From: Candidatus Gracilibacteria bacterium
GTDB lineage: Bacteria; Patescibacteriota; Gracilibacteria; BD1-5; UBA6164
Length of the DNA: 64,000 nt
Assembly (NCBI GenBank): GCA_010119145.1
Contig: JAACSU010000008.1
Span: forward strand, 165,267-229,266
Reading direction: 5' to 3'
Shown here: positions 1 through 13,200 of the stretch, piece after piece
How positions within the stretch are numbered: position 1 is the first letter of the stretch
How the letters are laid out: each line of letters starts with the position of its first letter
Made by a program: the position numbers and the translations under genes
Notes under the pieces: model-generated
What the model saw: the letters and a program-made list of their open reading frames with translations, nothing else
What the model was told of the DNA's origin: nothing
Databases searched by the model: none

Positions 1-1125
1 TTCTGGAAATAACTCTTTCATTTGAGTAATGGCAAACGGACTTATATTTCATTCTGAAAGCTTTGTTCGAAAGAGATTACGTCATTGTTCTATATTTGTT
101 GGAGCTACTTCTTCTGCTGGAGCTTCCTCAGCTAAGGTAACTCATTCTTCTTTTTTTTCTGTCTGCTCGATTCAGAAAAATTCTCAAAATCCGACTAATC
201 CTTCTGAAATTGCTTGTAATATGTCACGTATTATTTTTGCTATTCATGTTAATTCTACTTCACTGTCAGGTATTATATCTGGCATTTCGCCTTCTCCATT
301 TCCTCCAGCATCCTTGAGTGCTTGCTCTATTTTTCCCTGAATAGATGCTATATTTTCTCAGGTATTCTTTGCTATTTCCGACAAATCATTTTGTATATCA
401 ATTGGGAGTTCACTATTTTCATCAATATTTTGTTCTTCTATTCTTGCTATAATATCTGCTTCTGCTATAGCTCCAGTAAAGAGTTCATTAAAAAAAGTTG
501 CTCATGTACTTGTTTGACTAAATATATAGTTCATATCTCACCCTCAAGCTATCGTCATTTCTGAGGTTTGAACTTTGAGAGAGTCCAAATTTGACTGGAT
601 TTGTTCAGAAATAATACTCTCTCAATCAAGTATAGCTTGGATATCTTCTTTCGTAATAGTGTCCTTTGATGTGAGCTGATCTATAATACTGAGAGTGAGT
701 GCAGTACTAAGATTATCTTTGGATTTTGATGATATGTCTATTCCAGAAAATACTCACTCATTTCCAAATAATATATTTTGTGATTGTATGTCAATTGTAT
801 CAAGTTCTTCTGAACTGAGTATTTCAGTTTCTCAGAGTATATCAGAACTAGATACTCACTCCTTAATTTGATTTTGCATAAATATATCTAAATCTCCCTC
901 AATGGTTCCAGATTGAATATTTTGTGAAAGAGAATTTAAACCTTCTCACGCAAGTATGTTTTTAAGTTCTTGGAGTTCATCACGTGTCATTACGAGGATT
1001 CACTCTCTCTCAGTAACTAAAAAAGCATCTAATGACTTTTGTTCAGCTTCTGTAAGACTAGCCTTCAGTTTTGTGATGTCATCTTGTTTAGATAAGTCTA
1101 CTTGTTCTGGTGATTCAAAAGACAT
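1..1125 (-). CDS. Acidic hypothetical protein, C-terminus beyond window edge
   Basis: I do not recognise a family. With UGA=Gly the frame is open from the ATG at 1125 to base 1 (375 codons seen), with no in-frame TAA or TAG. The protein begins MSFESPEQVDLSKQ and is rich in Glu, Asp, Ile, Ser and Gln, with several helical stretches and no obvious signal peptide. A Gly-rich stretch (AGGGD) lies near residue 197. It follows the 1186-3372 gene in the same direction and frame after a 60-base gap, so the two are probably cotranscribed. Its size, acidity and heavy use of TGA match the other genes of the 1-13971 locus, suggesting shared function. It could be a surface or secreted structural protein; that is inference only. 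Confidence 0.7.
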
Positions 1126-1185
1126 AGTGTATAAATAAAAAATATATGCTAATAGTGTAGCATATATTTTTGGGTGGGGCAAGGA

Positions 1186-3372
1186 TTAGCTTTCAGGAAA
1201 TAAATTTCCAATTACATCACTTGGGAGATCCAAGAAAGACTTTTTATATAATTCTCATGTAGTGAGCTCTCACGACTCTATTTTTGCTATTAACTCATCT
1301 CAGTTACTAATTCATAAATTAGGTGCAACTTTATTTAAGAATTCCATATAATAATTTCAAACTTTTCACTGTTGATCTTGGTAGAGCTTTTCTTTAATTA
1401 TTAAAATTATTGATGTTGCTACAATTCACGATGTTGCTATTAAAACTGCTCTGAGAACAGGAACATTGGTAGATAATTTAATCAATAATGCAAGTCACCC
1501 TCATTCAACAGCATTTATGGCTATATATCTTAACCATGAATCATCTATTTCATTGAATCAAGTTATACTTCAAACAACTCAGTCTATATTTCATTTTGCA
1601 GTATCTATTCATTCTAAGAAAATGTTTCTATCAACTTCTAATATTCTCATGAAGAGTACTTGAAAAACTTTTGAATCTTCTTCTGTAGTACTGCTTAATA
1701 ATTTTTCTGCGGCAGCAGACTCATATAGTCATTTAATATTTCAATCAAGTATTCAATACACCCAAGTGTAAACGAATACTTTTTCAAATCATGTAGCATT
1801 ACTTAAATCTTTAGATTGCATGATTCAATAGAGAGCAATGATATTTCCCCAACTAAGTTTTTCAGAAATATAATCGTTAAATCAATTAACTCCTAGTCAA
1901 TATTCATCAATCTGTGATATGATAATTTCTTTATAATTATAAATCTTTGTAATAATTTCAATGTCTGTTTGAGATAATGAAGCGCCTTCAGCATTTAATT
2001 TATTTTGTCATCTTTCAATTATAGAATCTAAACTCTCAGTTCCATCTCCAGTGAGAATATCTTTAAACGCTAAACTTACTCCTTTAGGATATACTTCGTC
2101 ACCATCAAATAAGGCTGAGATATTTTCATCCTCTAAAATATTTCAGAAAAAATTCTTAAGTTTTCACGCATATTCTCATGGGAGAGCTTGTAGAATTAGG
2201 AGTTCATTTTTCAAGCTAAAAACTGATAATCTTGCAAGTATTCAAATTCTGAGTTCTAAATAATTATAATTTGTTGATTCTATTTCTTTTAGTTCTTCTT
2301 TTGTAAAAAATAGTAGTGCATCTTCATTAAAATCTGGATTTTTTCAAATCATTAACTGTAAATCAATTGCATTAATCTGAGTCTCAAAGAATTCTTCGTT
2401 TACTGGTCAAGTTATAGCTATAACCACTCAAAGAATTTCTTCTTCCGTAAACGTTGTTTCTTCTAATCATAAGGTTGACTTAAGGTTTGCTCACGAAGAT
2501 AAATATCATCTCATAGAAATTAAGCTGACAGGATTAGTTCTTTCATTAATCTTTCCTAAGATGTTTGAGCTTTTCTCAGTAATTGGAAGTCATGAAACTT
2601 GAGACATTAGATTGTATCATAATAATCTTGTATCGTCCTTTAGTTCAATTGAAACATTTTTTTCTATATCTCATGTTGAAATCTCTGGTAAAACGTTTCA
2701 TTCCTCTTGTTGAGGAATAGAAGTTGATTGTGCTGGAATATCATCATTTGATGTGTTTGTAGTTTCTCCAATATCTCAAGTATCTCCTGATTTTATTTCT
2801 TCATATTTATCCATAAGAAATTGAGCTCCAGGGATGAATCCAATTAGAAGTCACACAATCCATCATTGAATCGCATCTGCTTTTCATTCTACTTTGTCTT
2901 TTCAAGTTTGTATAACCCAGTCTAGGAATTTTTCAGGAATAAGTTTTCCAATAAAAGAATCTTGCATTTCTGATTTGAATTTACTTTCAGCTGCATTAAT
3001 AGCCTCAAGTTTTTTTGCTTCTAATGCTTCTGAAGCTCAATCTATTCATTCTCAAACTCTCACTTTTAATTCATCTAATGATAATTCTGAAAAATTCAAT
3101 CATGCCAAAATTCCTTCAGTCTTGTCAATTACTTCTGGATTTTGATTTTCTGATTGTTCTAAAAGAGTATTGAGTGCTATGATTTTTTTAGTTATATCTA
3201 TTTCAGCTTTTAAGGTGACAAGATCTAAATTTGCATCAATAGATTTAGCAAGCTCATATTTTTCTATTTGTTCTGGGGTAATTTGAGCCTCTGGAATTCC
3301 AGTGAGTTCAGCTAATTCTTGAGCTGGAGTAAGAGAAATTATGTCTGTTGTTTCATTTGTTTCAATTGCCAT
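1186..3372 (-). CDS. Large hypothetical protein with two hydrophobic segments (728 aa)
   Basis: No recognised family. The ATG at 3372 starts MAIETNETTDIISLTPAQ and the frame runs through many TGA-Gly codons to TAA at 1186-1188. The first 150 residues are acidic and helical. A hydrophobic segment (AIQGWIVGLLIGFIPGAQ) lies near residue 175, then a Ser/Thr/Pro/Gln-poor-complexity linker near 210-235. A long helical region follows, and a second hydrophobic segment (AVLIATSGIVATSIILII) lies near residue 645. The ends are charged. This could be a membrane-tethered protein with its bulk on one face of the membrane. It is preceded by a terminator hairpin (3426-3453), so it probably starts its own transcription unit with the gene at 1-1125. 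Confidence 0.75.
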
Positions 3373-3425
3373 ATGCGTATTTTTAAAAATATTTATATAA
3401 TACTATCATATATTTCTTTTTACAT

Positions 3426-3453
3426 CAAAAAACCACACAATTTAGTGTGGTTT
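3426..3453 (-). terminator. Rho-independent terminator after the Gly-rich membrane protein
   Basis: A perfect 9-bp inverted repeat (AAACCACAC / GTGTGGTTT) with a 6-base loop is followed on the minus strand by a run of T. It lies 15 bases past the stop of the 3468-4028 gene and separates it from the 1186-3372 gene. Confidence 0.8.
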
Positions 3454-3467
3454 ACTTAATAATTATA

Positions 3468-4028
3468 TTAGAATCAAACATTTGGTTTAATTCAAGGACT
3501 GACCCATTTATCTTTCGTATTGTTATATCCTCCTTTGAAAGCTCATTTTACTCATCCCCAAGCAAATCAAGTTGCTGCTCAAGCCGCTGCTGATACTCAT
3601 TGACCAGCTTTTCATAATGCCCAAAGTGGGATATCTTTTACAGCTATAAGTCCTGCTGCTGCAAGTATATAAGGCATTGCAACAGATTGACTTGCAAGTC
3701 ACGCTCATAATCAAGCAGCACTTCATGCTAGTTTTAATGCAGTTCAAATTTTTCATTCTTGTTTTGTCCATTCTGCAACTTTACTACCTAAATAATATCA
3801 AGCTGCAGTAGTAGCTACAGTTGGAAGTACTGTTCATGAAATTCATGCTGACAATCAAGTAGAAGTGAGTAATCAAGTAACTGCTTCATTCGTTACATTT
3901 GCTACTGCTGAAACGGCTCATGCTCAGAGAGCTGCTCATTGAGCTACTATTTCAGGAACTCAGTTCCTTATAGCATATGCTCAAGCTCATAGTACAGCAG
4001 CTCAACCTAGTACATGTTTTGTTTCCAT
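3468..4028 (-). CDS. Glycine/alanine-rich membrane protein (186 aa)
   Basis: Unrecognised small membrane protein. It runs from ATG at 4028 (METKHVLGGAAVLGAGAYAI) to TAA at 3468. By my count 26 of its 33 glycines are encoded by TGA, so under the standard code the gene would be invisible. Alternating Gly/Ala stretches form several candidate membrane segments: residues 5-45, 55-85 and 98-135. They are interrupted by short basic or polar parts (GSKVAEWTKQEGK) and followed by a basic tail (KGAFKGGYNNTKDKW). GxxxG-like spacing is frequent, which is typical of tightly packed transmembrane helices. It sits between the large proteins of the locus and could be their membrane anchor or channel component; this is inference from position and composition. 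Confidence 0.75.
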
Positions 4029-4098
4029 AAAACGTTATATAAAAAGTAAATTTAAATTATATTAACATTAATATTTGTATTGTCAAATAAATTACAGT

Positions 4099-6159
4099 TT
4101 ATAAAGTATTTTCTGCAATGGTTTGATAATCAGTGCTTTCAGAATCAAAATGGTTTGTTTTAAATTTTGATTGGATAAAATCTATAATTTCTTTATTTCA
4201 TAACATTCATGTGAAAATTTCTAAAAATATAAAAATTTTATCTGCCATTCCAGGTCAACTCCAGGCTTCTTTTGAGAAAAATATATCCCATTCAAATTTC
4301 AAAGTTCATTCGGGAGTTAATGCTCAAGCTTTTTTTAAAAATCATCCAAATAATCACATAAATGCAGCCGATGAAATTATTTCATATAATAATTGTAATG
4401 ATGAATCCAAAGCAGCTTCTGAGTATGTGTCGTATCACTGTCTAGAACTTACTAAACTTGTTACTCAAGTTATAAGTCATATTTTTGCACCAAGTATTGC
4501 CATTGCTACTATTCATGGAGCACTTGCTCAAGCTAGAATTATAACTCACGCAATAACTCATACTCAAAGCGTAATAACGTTTCCAGGCTCTTGAAACCAA
4601 TCTTTATTTGCATCGTGCAAATCAAAAAATCCACTATTTCAATGAATATCTTGATATAAATCAAATATTTGTGCCATTTCTCAAGTGAGATGAAAATCAG
4701 AAGAATTATTTCAAAAGAAATTTGGATGAGCTAAATATAAGTTTAATGTCTTTCCATCAAATTCATCATTGATATCGTTTTCAAGTGCTTTAAATGCTTC
4801 TTGAGCTGTTTTTAAAATATTATTCTGTAGTGACTCAATATCTATATTTCACCCAGCATCTTTTATATCATTTCCTATTCTATATATAGCTCATAAAGCA
4901 ATTTTTTGATCAAAATTTAAATCATTATAACTCATTGATTCTCATAATGATAGCAGTTCTCAAAATCAAGATGTAACAAGAGTTCTTTCTCATAGATTTT
5001 CTATAGTAGAATTAACTGTATCAATTTGTTTAATTGCTTCTCTTACAATATTTAGAGGAACTTTATCCTCTATTTCTGGATCTCAAATTTCAATTTCTTT
5101 ATTTTCTTGTAAAATTTTTTCAAATACTCACTCTTTTTTATACATAATATATAAGAGAGCTTTACTTGCTACATCATAACTTGCCATTGAGTTATCAAAA
5201 GATATATTCTCAGATAAATCAGTTGTGTATCAATCTTTTTGTGAGGTATATTTTTTTTCTACTTTAAGTCTTCATGTAATTATTTCTACAAATTGAATGA
5301 AATCTCAATTCGATCTATTTTCTTTTTTTAATCTATCAAAAGTTTGTTGGTATAATACTGACATTACTTTTGCATTTATTTGTCTTACCATATCTGACTT
5401 TCTCCAATTTCAATTTATCTTTTCATTAAATTGTCGTATTTCTAAAAAAATTTCTTCCGTACTCAATCAAGCTATAAGTTCTTCTACTTTTAATTGAATA
5501 TCTCATTCTTTGAGAGAAAAAATTCTTGCTCCTCATTCATACTTATCTCATATTCATCACAAGAGCTCTATTTCTTTTCTCAAAAAGTCTGTTTTCTTCT
5601 TAGTTTCTCCTAAAATATTATACACATTATTAAGCTTTTGAGATTCTGGTTTTAATAATGCATGTAATTCTAAGAGCGTTTTTCACTCATATTCTCAATC
5701 ATTAACTCTGTCATTTTCATCAATTTCACCATCAAATATTATTGAGTCATTATCATCATAAATTGACTCGATAGCATCTTGTAAATCATTAACTTTCTTT
5801 TCTACCTGTAAAACAGTTTCTCATTCGAGTAAATTGTTAATTAAAAAATTTTTATAATCTGATAATTGAAATGTTAGATTCGATCAATCAAGAAAGTAAA
5901 TCTTTCATGTATTTGTATGTTGTTCTAAGGCAATAATATGATCTTTTGATTTGTTATTTTCTTCAAAAGATTGTAATAAAAAATTCTGGAATAGAAACCT
6001 ATTTGAGTCAGTTATCAAATAAAATTCACTAAATAAATTGCTAGTATAATCTAATGTTAGTCCTTCTTCGATAATATCATTTTCAAGAATTGTATATCAA
6101 AAAGACTCAAGAATTTCTTCTCAAGTATTTTCATAGCCAATAGTTTCAAATTTACTCAT
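4099..6159 (-). CDS. Large hypothetical protein with C-terminal membrane segments (686 aa)
   Basis: No recognised family. ATG at 6159 follows directly on the TAA (6160-6162) of the upstream gene with no spacer, implying translational coupling. The protein starts MSKFETIGYENTGEEILESF and is helical and acidic for about 520 residues. It then carries a long hydrophobic Gly/Ala/Ile region (around residues 540-585, containing GVIAGVIILAGASAPGIVAM) and shorter hydrophobic pieces around 600-615 and 645-660. Stop is TAA at 4099. The arrangement, a large soluble domain followed by a C-terminal membrane anchor, resembles its neighbours in outline, though I saw no clear sequence repeat shared between them. 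Confidence 0.75.
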
Positions 6160-9100
6160 TTATCTTCAAAATTTATCAATTGCATCTAAGATTGCTGTTT
6201 TCACAGATGGTTCTGCTGTTCTAACTGCAAGGACAAGATCAGAATATTTCATACTTTTAAATCTCGCAAATCTTTCTTCAGCAGGAATTTGGTCAATTAC
6301 AGCAGTATATTTGGAACTATTAAAATTAGGAAGTTTTTCAGGGAATACTGATACTTGTAACAATTGAGCCTTGCAATACGTTTCAAAATCTCGAATATTT
6401 CATATATCTTCTCTAAATTTTGAATCAAAAGCAGCAGAATATATTTCTTCAACTTTTTGTATTGCATCATCATTTTGACTCATTAATACACTTGGATATA
6501 TATCATTAAGATATTTGATAAAATCTCAAGCTGATGGTACACTATCTTTTGATTCTATTACGCTTGTTCTATCAATAGGATTACTTTTAGTTTCATCTAC
6601 TGTTGTTCTTATAACAGAGAGAGTATTATTTCTTTCATCAACAAATTCCTGTATAAGGTCTTCAAACTCAACTGAAGTTCTTGTAATTTTTTCGTCTTTT
6701 ATAAATGCATCTAATCTATTTTTTAAACTTCAAACTTCTGATGAATCTTGAGCAGTTTTTACTTCTTCAATAATAGATCTTATTTCGCCTTGTTGTCTTG
6801 ATATATTTGTAGCAGTTTCAGATAATCAATCTAGATTTTTTAAATCTGTTTTAATTTGATCAGGAAGAATAGTTATATCAATTTCAGAATTTCTTATAAA
6901 TTCTAAAGTTTGTCTTGCTTTTAATTCATCATAGTCTGAGCTAGATACATTGGCTATCCTAGAATATTCTTTATTGAGTCTATCCATTGAGTCTATTTTA
7001 AACTCTTCATCTGGGGATATACTAGCATCACTTGTAATTTTTTGTAAATCAGATTTTATACTAGAAAAGTCTTCTCCATTGAAAATTCTTTCTAAAACTT
7101 GTTTTGCTTGTCATGAAGTGTATCGGTTTTTTAATTCTTTTGCGAAATCTTTTAATTTTGCTTCTAAATCAAAATCTTTATCTTGAATAGAATAGATAAC
7201 TTTAAATCTATCTAAATCACTTTTATACGTTTTTAAAATTGCTTCCTGAAATTTATTTAGATTATATTCTATATCATAACTTAATCACGTTAGCCTTTCT
7301 TTGTAGTCATATTCATGATAATTCTCTAACTGTTCCAGAGAAGTAACAAATGTTCTCTTATCCGTATCAGAAAATTCATTTATTTCTACTTGTCAAACTG
7401 ATAAATTTCAAGATTCAATTAATTTTAAATCTCATTGTGTAATATTAAGTTTTCATTTTCTTGCATGTTCTTGAAGTTCTAATGCATATTTTTTAATAGC
7501 ATCACTCATTCAATCTTTGTCTTGTATCTTTTGTAATTCTGTTATTGCTTGATGAGTTGGAATAAATCATTTTTTTATTTTTTCCACCTCTCTAAAAAAT
7601 TCATTTTCACTAGGTATAATTTTTTTATCTTCAATGTCTTTTAAATACTTTCGAAGTTTTTCTCATATTTTTTCTTCTTCTATATCTGAAATAGTATATG
7701 ATATATAGTTTCTAATCGCTTGGATTGGATTATACATCTTTCAATTTACTTCAATTCATTGTGAGATGATTCTTAAAATTTTTGGATTATTTTTTCAAAT
7801 TGTTTCAGATCTTTTAATCATATCTTCAAAATCTTTTTGAGTGATTTCAGGTGAAAATCTTTTTAATTGATTTAGTTCTGGTGTTGAAATTCAATACCTA
7901 CTGAAAAATCAAGTAAAAAAATCTCATACTAATGCTTTTTTTCTTCAAACGTACACTTCTTGTAACTCCAAATTTCAGTTATCGACTTTATCAAAAATTG
8001 TTTGCAAATCTTTTTCATTTCCTTCCCAGTTATTGTTTGAAACAATTTGTGAAAAACTATAGAGCATTGATGTTTTTTTTGTCAGAGCAGGTGGTGCATT
8101 TTTTCACCAAATCTCAGAAATAGATCTCCAACGTTCTGCTCTCCATTCTGCCCAGCTTCTTCTTTCAGGTTTTTTAGATAAATGAGGATATAACTCTCCT
8201 AATTTTTTATCTATTTTTGATTGAACATCTTCTGTAGATAGATAACCTCTTTCAATAATATTATACAATTCTAACTTTACAATTTGTCATCAGATTGGAT
8301 TATTTCTTACTCTTTCAACAAGATTATCAACTTTCTTTATTCTACTAGCTTTTTCATCTTCTGATAGGTCTGTTCTTGAGGTAATATAACTCTTTAGATT
8401 ATCAATTTCTGAAGAAAATTTAGGATTTCAAACAATCTTAAGTGCTTTTGTTTTTTCATCAACTTCTATAGAAAAATCTCAATCAAATAAAAATTCTAAT
8501 CATTTTTTGAGCTCTTCTCTTCAACTTTTGTCTAGATTAAAATGTTGAGTGGCATTATCTCGCAAATGTCTTCAAAAAATATTAGGTCAACCTACTAATG
8601 CATTGATTCATCTTCTTGGAAAATAATGATTTTTATCGAGAGACCAAGCCTTTAACCAAAAAGTTTTGGTATTTATATTGAGATATGATTTAACCTTTCA
8701 TAACTCTTCTTCAAAAGCTGGTCTTTTACTTGGTTCAATAGTTTTTAAAGTTTCTTCTAGTTTTTGTATAGCTCTTACTCTTTGTATATACTCATTTCTT
8801 AATTCCGCATCATTAGAATCAGCCAAATAAACATCATCAATATTATAATCAGGAATTCTTAAAATTCTTCTTCTTACACTTTGATTTCATTCTGTCAATT
8901 CCATAGTATCTCACGCAAACGGAAGCAATGAAAAATTTTTAATTCTGGCTTCATTTACTCCTCTTCTTGCTAATGTATCTAATAAAACTCTTCTATAAAT
9001 AGTTTCAGCATAGTTTACAGTTGCTGCTATTGCTAGGAAATAGGTAATGAATCAATAGGTGTTGTTAAAAATTGATTCTCAAGAAAATATTCAATCCTCA

Positions 9101-10284
9101 GGCTCGGTTTCAATATCAAATAATGGATTATGATTTGCAAAATCTGCAGCATCTAGAGAAGCATTTAATACTGTAGTTGTTCAAAATCCACTTGAAAACA
9201 GATACCAAATAGCATCTCAGGCACTCTCAAGTAGATTTGGCCAAGCATTTTCAAACTCATCTTCAGCGTGAGACTTCAGTTCAAGAAGAAAATCAAAAGC
9301 ATCTTGTTTATTTATAAAATCTATTGATCAATCTCCAATTTGTATCTCAACAGTTCCAGTATCATTCGCATTTTCTACTTGTTTTGCAAATGAATCAATA
9401 GTTTCATCTAAATATTTATTTTGGAATCGTTCTGAATCTTTAATTTGCTCAGAGATTTTTTGAAGTCATTGCATTATTGTATTTTGTTCTGCTTCAGTAA
9501 GACTTTGAAATTCTGGGAGAGTTTCTAATGTTGCTTTTAGATTATTTAGTCTTCCTATAAAATCTTCCTTATTTTCTACTGCTCCATCAATTTCGATGGC
9601 CTCAATTTTACTTAAACTTTCACTTGAAAATAAAAGTCATCAAACATACTCTATACTAGATTGAATAAATCATACATCTTCTCCATCAGATTTTAGATCT
9701 CAATACAGAGCAAGTTCTAACTCTTTCATAAAAGCTGTTATTTCTTCTGTGTTCTCTGCATCGTGAATTCATTTGAGAATTTGAGCCACATCATTTAGTT
9801 CTGGATTACTCAAATTTGATTGAACAATTTTAAGTCTTTGAGCATATTCTAACTTTATAAAATCTTCTGAATTCTCAAACTCTTGAATTATTGCATCAAG
9901 AGTTTCTTTTCAATAATTTTCTTTTAATTCTTGTTCTCATTGGGTCGATGTCGTCTGAACTTCTTGAACAGAAGTATAATATTCCTTTGATTTCTCTCTT
10001 AATTCAACAATGTAGCTATTAATAGTAAAAACATTTTCGCTTGATATATCTTCACTAGAAACATTTTCAGCCAGTTTTTTTAATTTTGTGAGAATATCTG
10101 ATAATTGATTTATATTTTCATCAGATATATTGTCATTGTCTTTGATATCTTTCAAAATCTCTGCATATTCTAACAAGATAAAATCTCATGAATCCTCGAA
10201 TTCTTGAATTATTGAATCAAGAGTCTCAGTTCAAGAAATATCTGTTGAAATATTTTCAGGATTATTAATTGTTTCAACTGCCAT
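6160..10284 (-). CDS. Giant helical protein with internal N-terminal repeat (1374 aa)
   Basis: No recognised family. I checked the frame codon by codon: no TAA or TAG from ATG at 10284 (MAVETINNPENISTDISG) to TAA at 6160-6162. An internal duplication is visible: LDSIIQEFEDSGDFILLEYA at residue 22 recurs as LDAIIQEFENSEDFIKLEYA at residue 129. A hydrophobic stretch (TYGFITYFLAIAATVNYAET) lies near residue 410. The remaining 900 or more residues are charged, Lys/Glu-rich and helical, with likely coiled coils. No signal peptide and almost no Cys. It starts 6 bases after the stop of the 10291-13971 gene and ends immediately before the next start, so the three genes form one operon. Long coiled-coil proteins can act as rulers, adhesins or cytoskeletal elements; none of these is shown here. 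Confidence 0.75.
9820..10222 (-). repeat. Diverged 20-30 residue internal duplication in the giant protein
   Basis: Two coding repeats about 107 residues apart share the pattern LD-[SA]-IIQEFE-[DN]-S-x-DFI-x-LEYA, followed by a charged helix. This suggests tandem domains of about 100 residues at the N-terminus of the 1374-residue protein. Confidence 0.7.
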
Positions 10285-10290
10285 AATTTA

Positions 10291-13200
10291 TTATATTAAT
10301 TCGTTAATTTGTTCTTTAATTTTTTCTATAAGAGTTGAAATAATAGCTCTATTAGTTTCGTCTTGTAAATAGAGTGGAGAATCTTCTTGTACATACTTTC
10401 ACAAATTTTCAACTAATTGTTTAATATTCATGTCAGCTTTTTGTATAATTCCCCATTTACTTTTTATGAGTTCGTTATTTTTAAATTCTTCAGATTCAAA
10501 ATAGCTCTCAACCATTCAGTAAATGATTTGTGCATTCGGATTACTACTATTTTTTTCAAAAGGTGCAGTATTTATTTCTTTATTTAAAATTTCTGATATT
10601 TTTTCTTCGTATGCTGACTTTACCGGATCTTCAGAAAACATAGATTTAATAGTTTCAGAAAATCATTGCCATCTTACTGCTGATACTTCATCTTCAATAA
10701 TAGTTGTATATCCATTCAAAAGATTATTTAATTTTTCTTCTGTTGAGGCTTCATTAATAGAATTAACATACTTAGTTTGAATAAGTTGATATGCTCTAGC
10801 AATTTCTTGAATTTTTCTATCCCTTATTTCTGGATTTGCAAATCATTCAATGATACTTTTTTGTTGTTTTAAATTTTCAACTTTCCTTGTCATAGTTGCC
10901 AAGTCCGTAACATCTAGAGAGTCTAAATTAAGATTTAATTCATATTTTGTTTCCAAATTAATACCTTGAGCAGTTATTTCTGCATGTAAGTCAGTAATAT
11001 TTTCTAGTTTTACACTACTTCTATCTATTTCTCTATCTAAAATATCTATTAAATTATCTGAAGTTGGTGCAACATATTCTCACAGTATGTATTTTTTATA
11101 TAACATTTGAGCGTCAAAAGTATATCAAGGTGTAAGTTCTTTTTGTATTTCTTGCGCTTCTTCCATTAACTTCTCTAACTCTATCCTTATTACAGAGTAA
11201 TTTGAAGCATTTATCTTGATTTTATCTATATCTGGAACATTATCTTTAATAGTGTTAATTTTCGTATTGAGATTTCGTTTTAAAGTATCGTATTTTTTAT
11301 TGAATTCACTTCATTGATCTAAAAGTGAAACAATTTTTATAATAATTTCGTGATCTTCCTCTAATCATTTATTTAGTAATTCAGCTTTAATTTCTTCTAA
11401 ACGATTAAAATCTGTTGGATAATTATCTGTAAAAGTTTTAAATTGCTCAAGTGTCGTAGAGTCTCAAAGAACCGTCTTAAATTTTTGGTCAATTATATTA
11501 ATTTCGTTTTCTGAATTTTCTAAGATACTTTCTAATTCAGTTTCTCAAAGTACTTCTTGAACGTTAAGGTTATTTTCTTGTAGTTCTACAATTCATTCTG
11601 ATTGAGCCATTTGAAATATTTCAATTCTTTTGTTTTTATATGCAGTTTCTAAACTTTCCCAATCAAAAGTATTTGTGTCTATATTTTCTTCCTCATCTCA
11701 CAACCTCACTTTTAAATTGTCTGATTCTTTTTTAATTTCATCTATGATTATTAGTTTGTCATCTAAAGTTTCTCTAGTTTCTACTAAACCATTTGGGGCT
11801 AATTGTACTTCATTAACTTGAGTAATACTTTGTTTGATACTGTCTTGAGTTGCAAAGATATGTTTAATAGTGTTACTAAGTTTTGTAATTTTATCTTTTT
11901 CAGCTTCATCTGTAATGCTAGGAAAACTGTCTACGCTAAATGCAGAGACATCTCATTTTTGGGTGTCTCTTGCTAGTTTTTTAGTAGCATCTTTTAAAGC
12001 TTCGCTTGAAGTTGAAATATTTAAGATATTAGCAAATCATTGTTGAACTATAGTATTTTGTTCTTGGTTTGAAATATTGAAATTAGTAAGATTTACAGCT
12101 ACAGCATCATTTGCAGCATCTATAATTTGTGAACTTAAAAATATTTGATAGACAAATTCATTAGAGTCTCACATTTCATCAACAATGAAATTTTGTATGA
12201 ATGCTTGAATTTCTGAGTCTTTAAATTCTTCATTAAATTTATCTTGATTTGAAGGACTTAGAAAATTTAATAATTCTACACGATTAGTAATTTTTGCGAC
12301 ATCTTGCTTTGAAGTATTAAGAAATTTTTCATCATTAAACAGTGTTGTGTGAAGGGCAACAAATGACTCATCTGTTATGAGCTTCTCTCCTTTATCGTCA
12401 ACTAAGGTATTCTGACGTGTTTTAAATTTTTCAAGTATTTCGTCGTATTTTTCTCAGACTTTTCCTCAGTCAAAATCTGGAATTTCTAATCAGCTTATAA
12501 AACCTGGAATTGATTCAAGGGTACTCAAAGTTTTTGTTTTAGCAGTATTGAACTTTTCTTGTACTTCAGGAGACGATATATATCACGCTGTATCATCAAT
12601 CATTTCAGGAATTCAAAGTTTATTCCAAGCTGCTTTTCCAAATAATCATGCTCATACAATCCATCACAGTCTTTTAATAAAACTGTTTGTATATTTAGTA
12701 TCTCATCAGACTACACCAAATAAAAATAGTATTCAACCAATCATAAGGAGAGTAGGGTCTTTAATGATATCTTCCCATCTACCTTCTTTGACCATTTTAT
12801 AAATGGTGTCGCTATTATCTTTGGCTAACTTTAACTCAGTCTTTCATTCATCACTTTCAGCATATTTATCTTGATTAACCTGTAACGCAAGAGCAAGCTT
12901 TCAATATTTTGCTTCAAAATTAGGGTCATCTTTTTTAGCTTCCAAAAAGCTTTGAGTTAGAAATTGAACAGTTATCATATCTCTTCACGCTAAGTTTGCA
13001 TTTTCAAGTAAAAAAATAACTTCCTTTTGGACTTCAGGCTTATCCAGATTTCTATCTAAATCAGCTCTTAATACTGGTAGAACTTTAGAAGCTCGTAATT
13101 CTAAATATGTTTCAGGTCAAATTAAGCCATCAGCTCATATATTATGAAATCCTTGATATTTCTTAATTTTTATCTCATTAAGGGGAGTTCCTATTATTTC

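Noticed and set aside
4133..4594. 153-codon plus-strand open frame
   Set aside because: It is antisense to the conserved-frame 686-residue protein; the complementary strand of TGA-rich Gly codons yields TCA Ser codons and hence long false frames.
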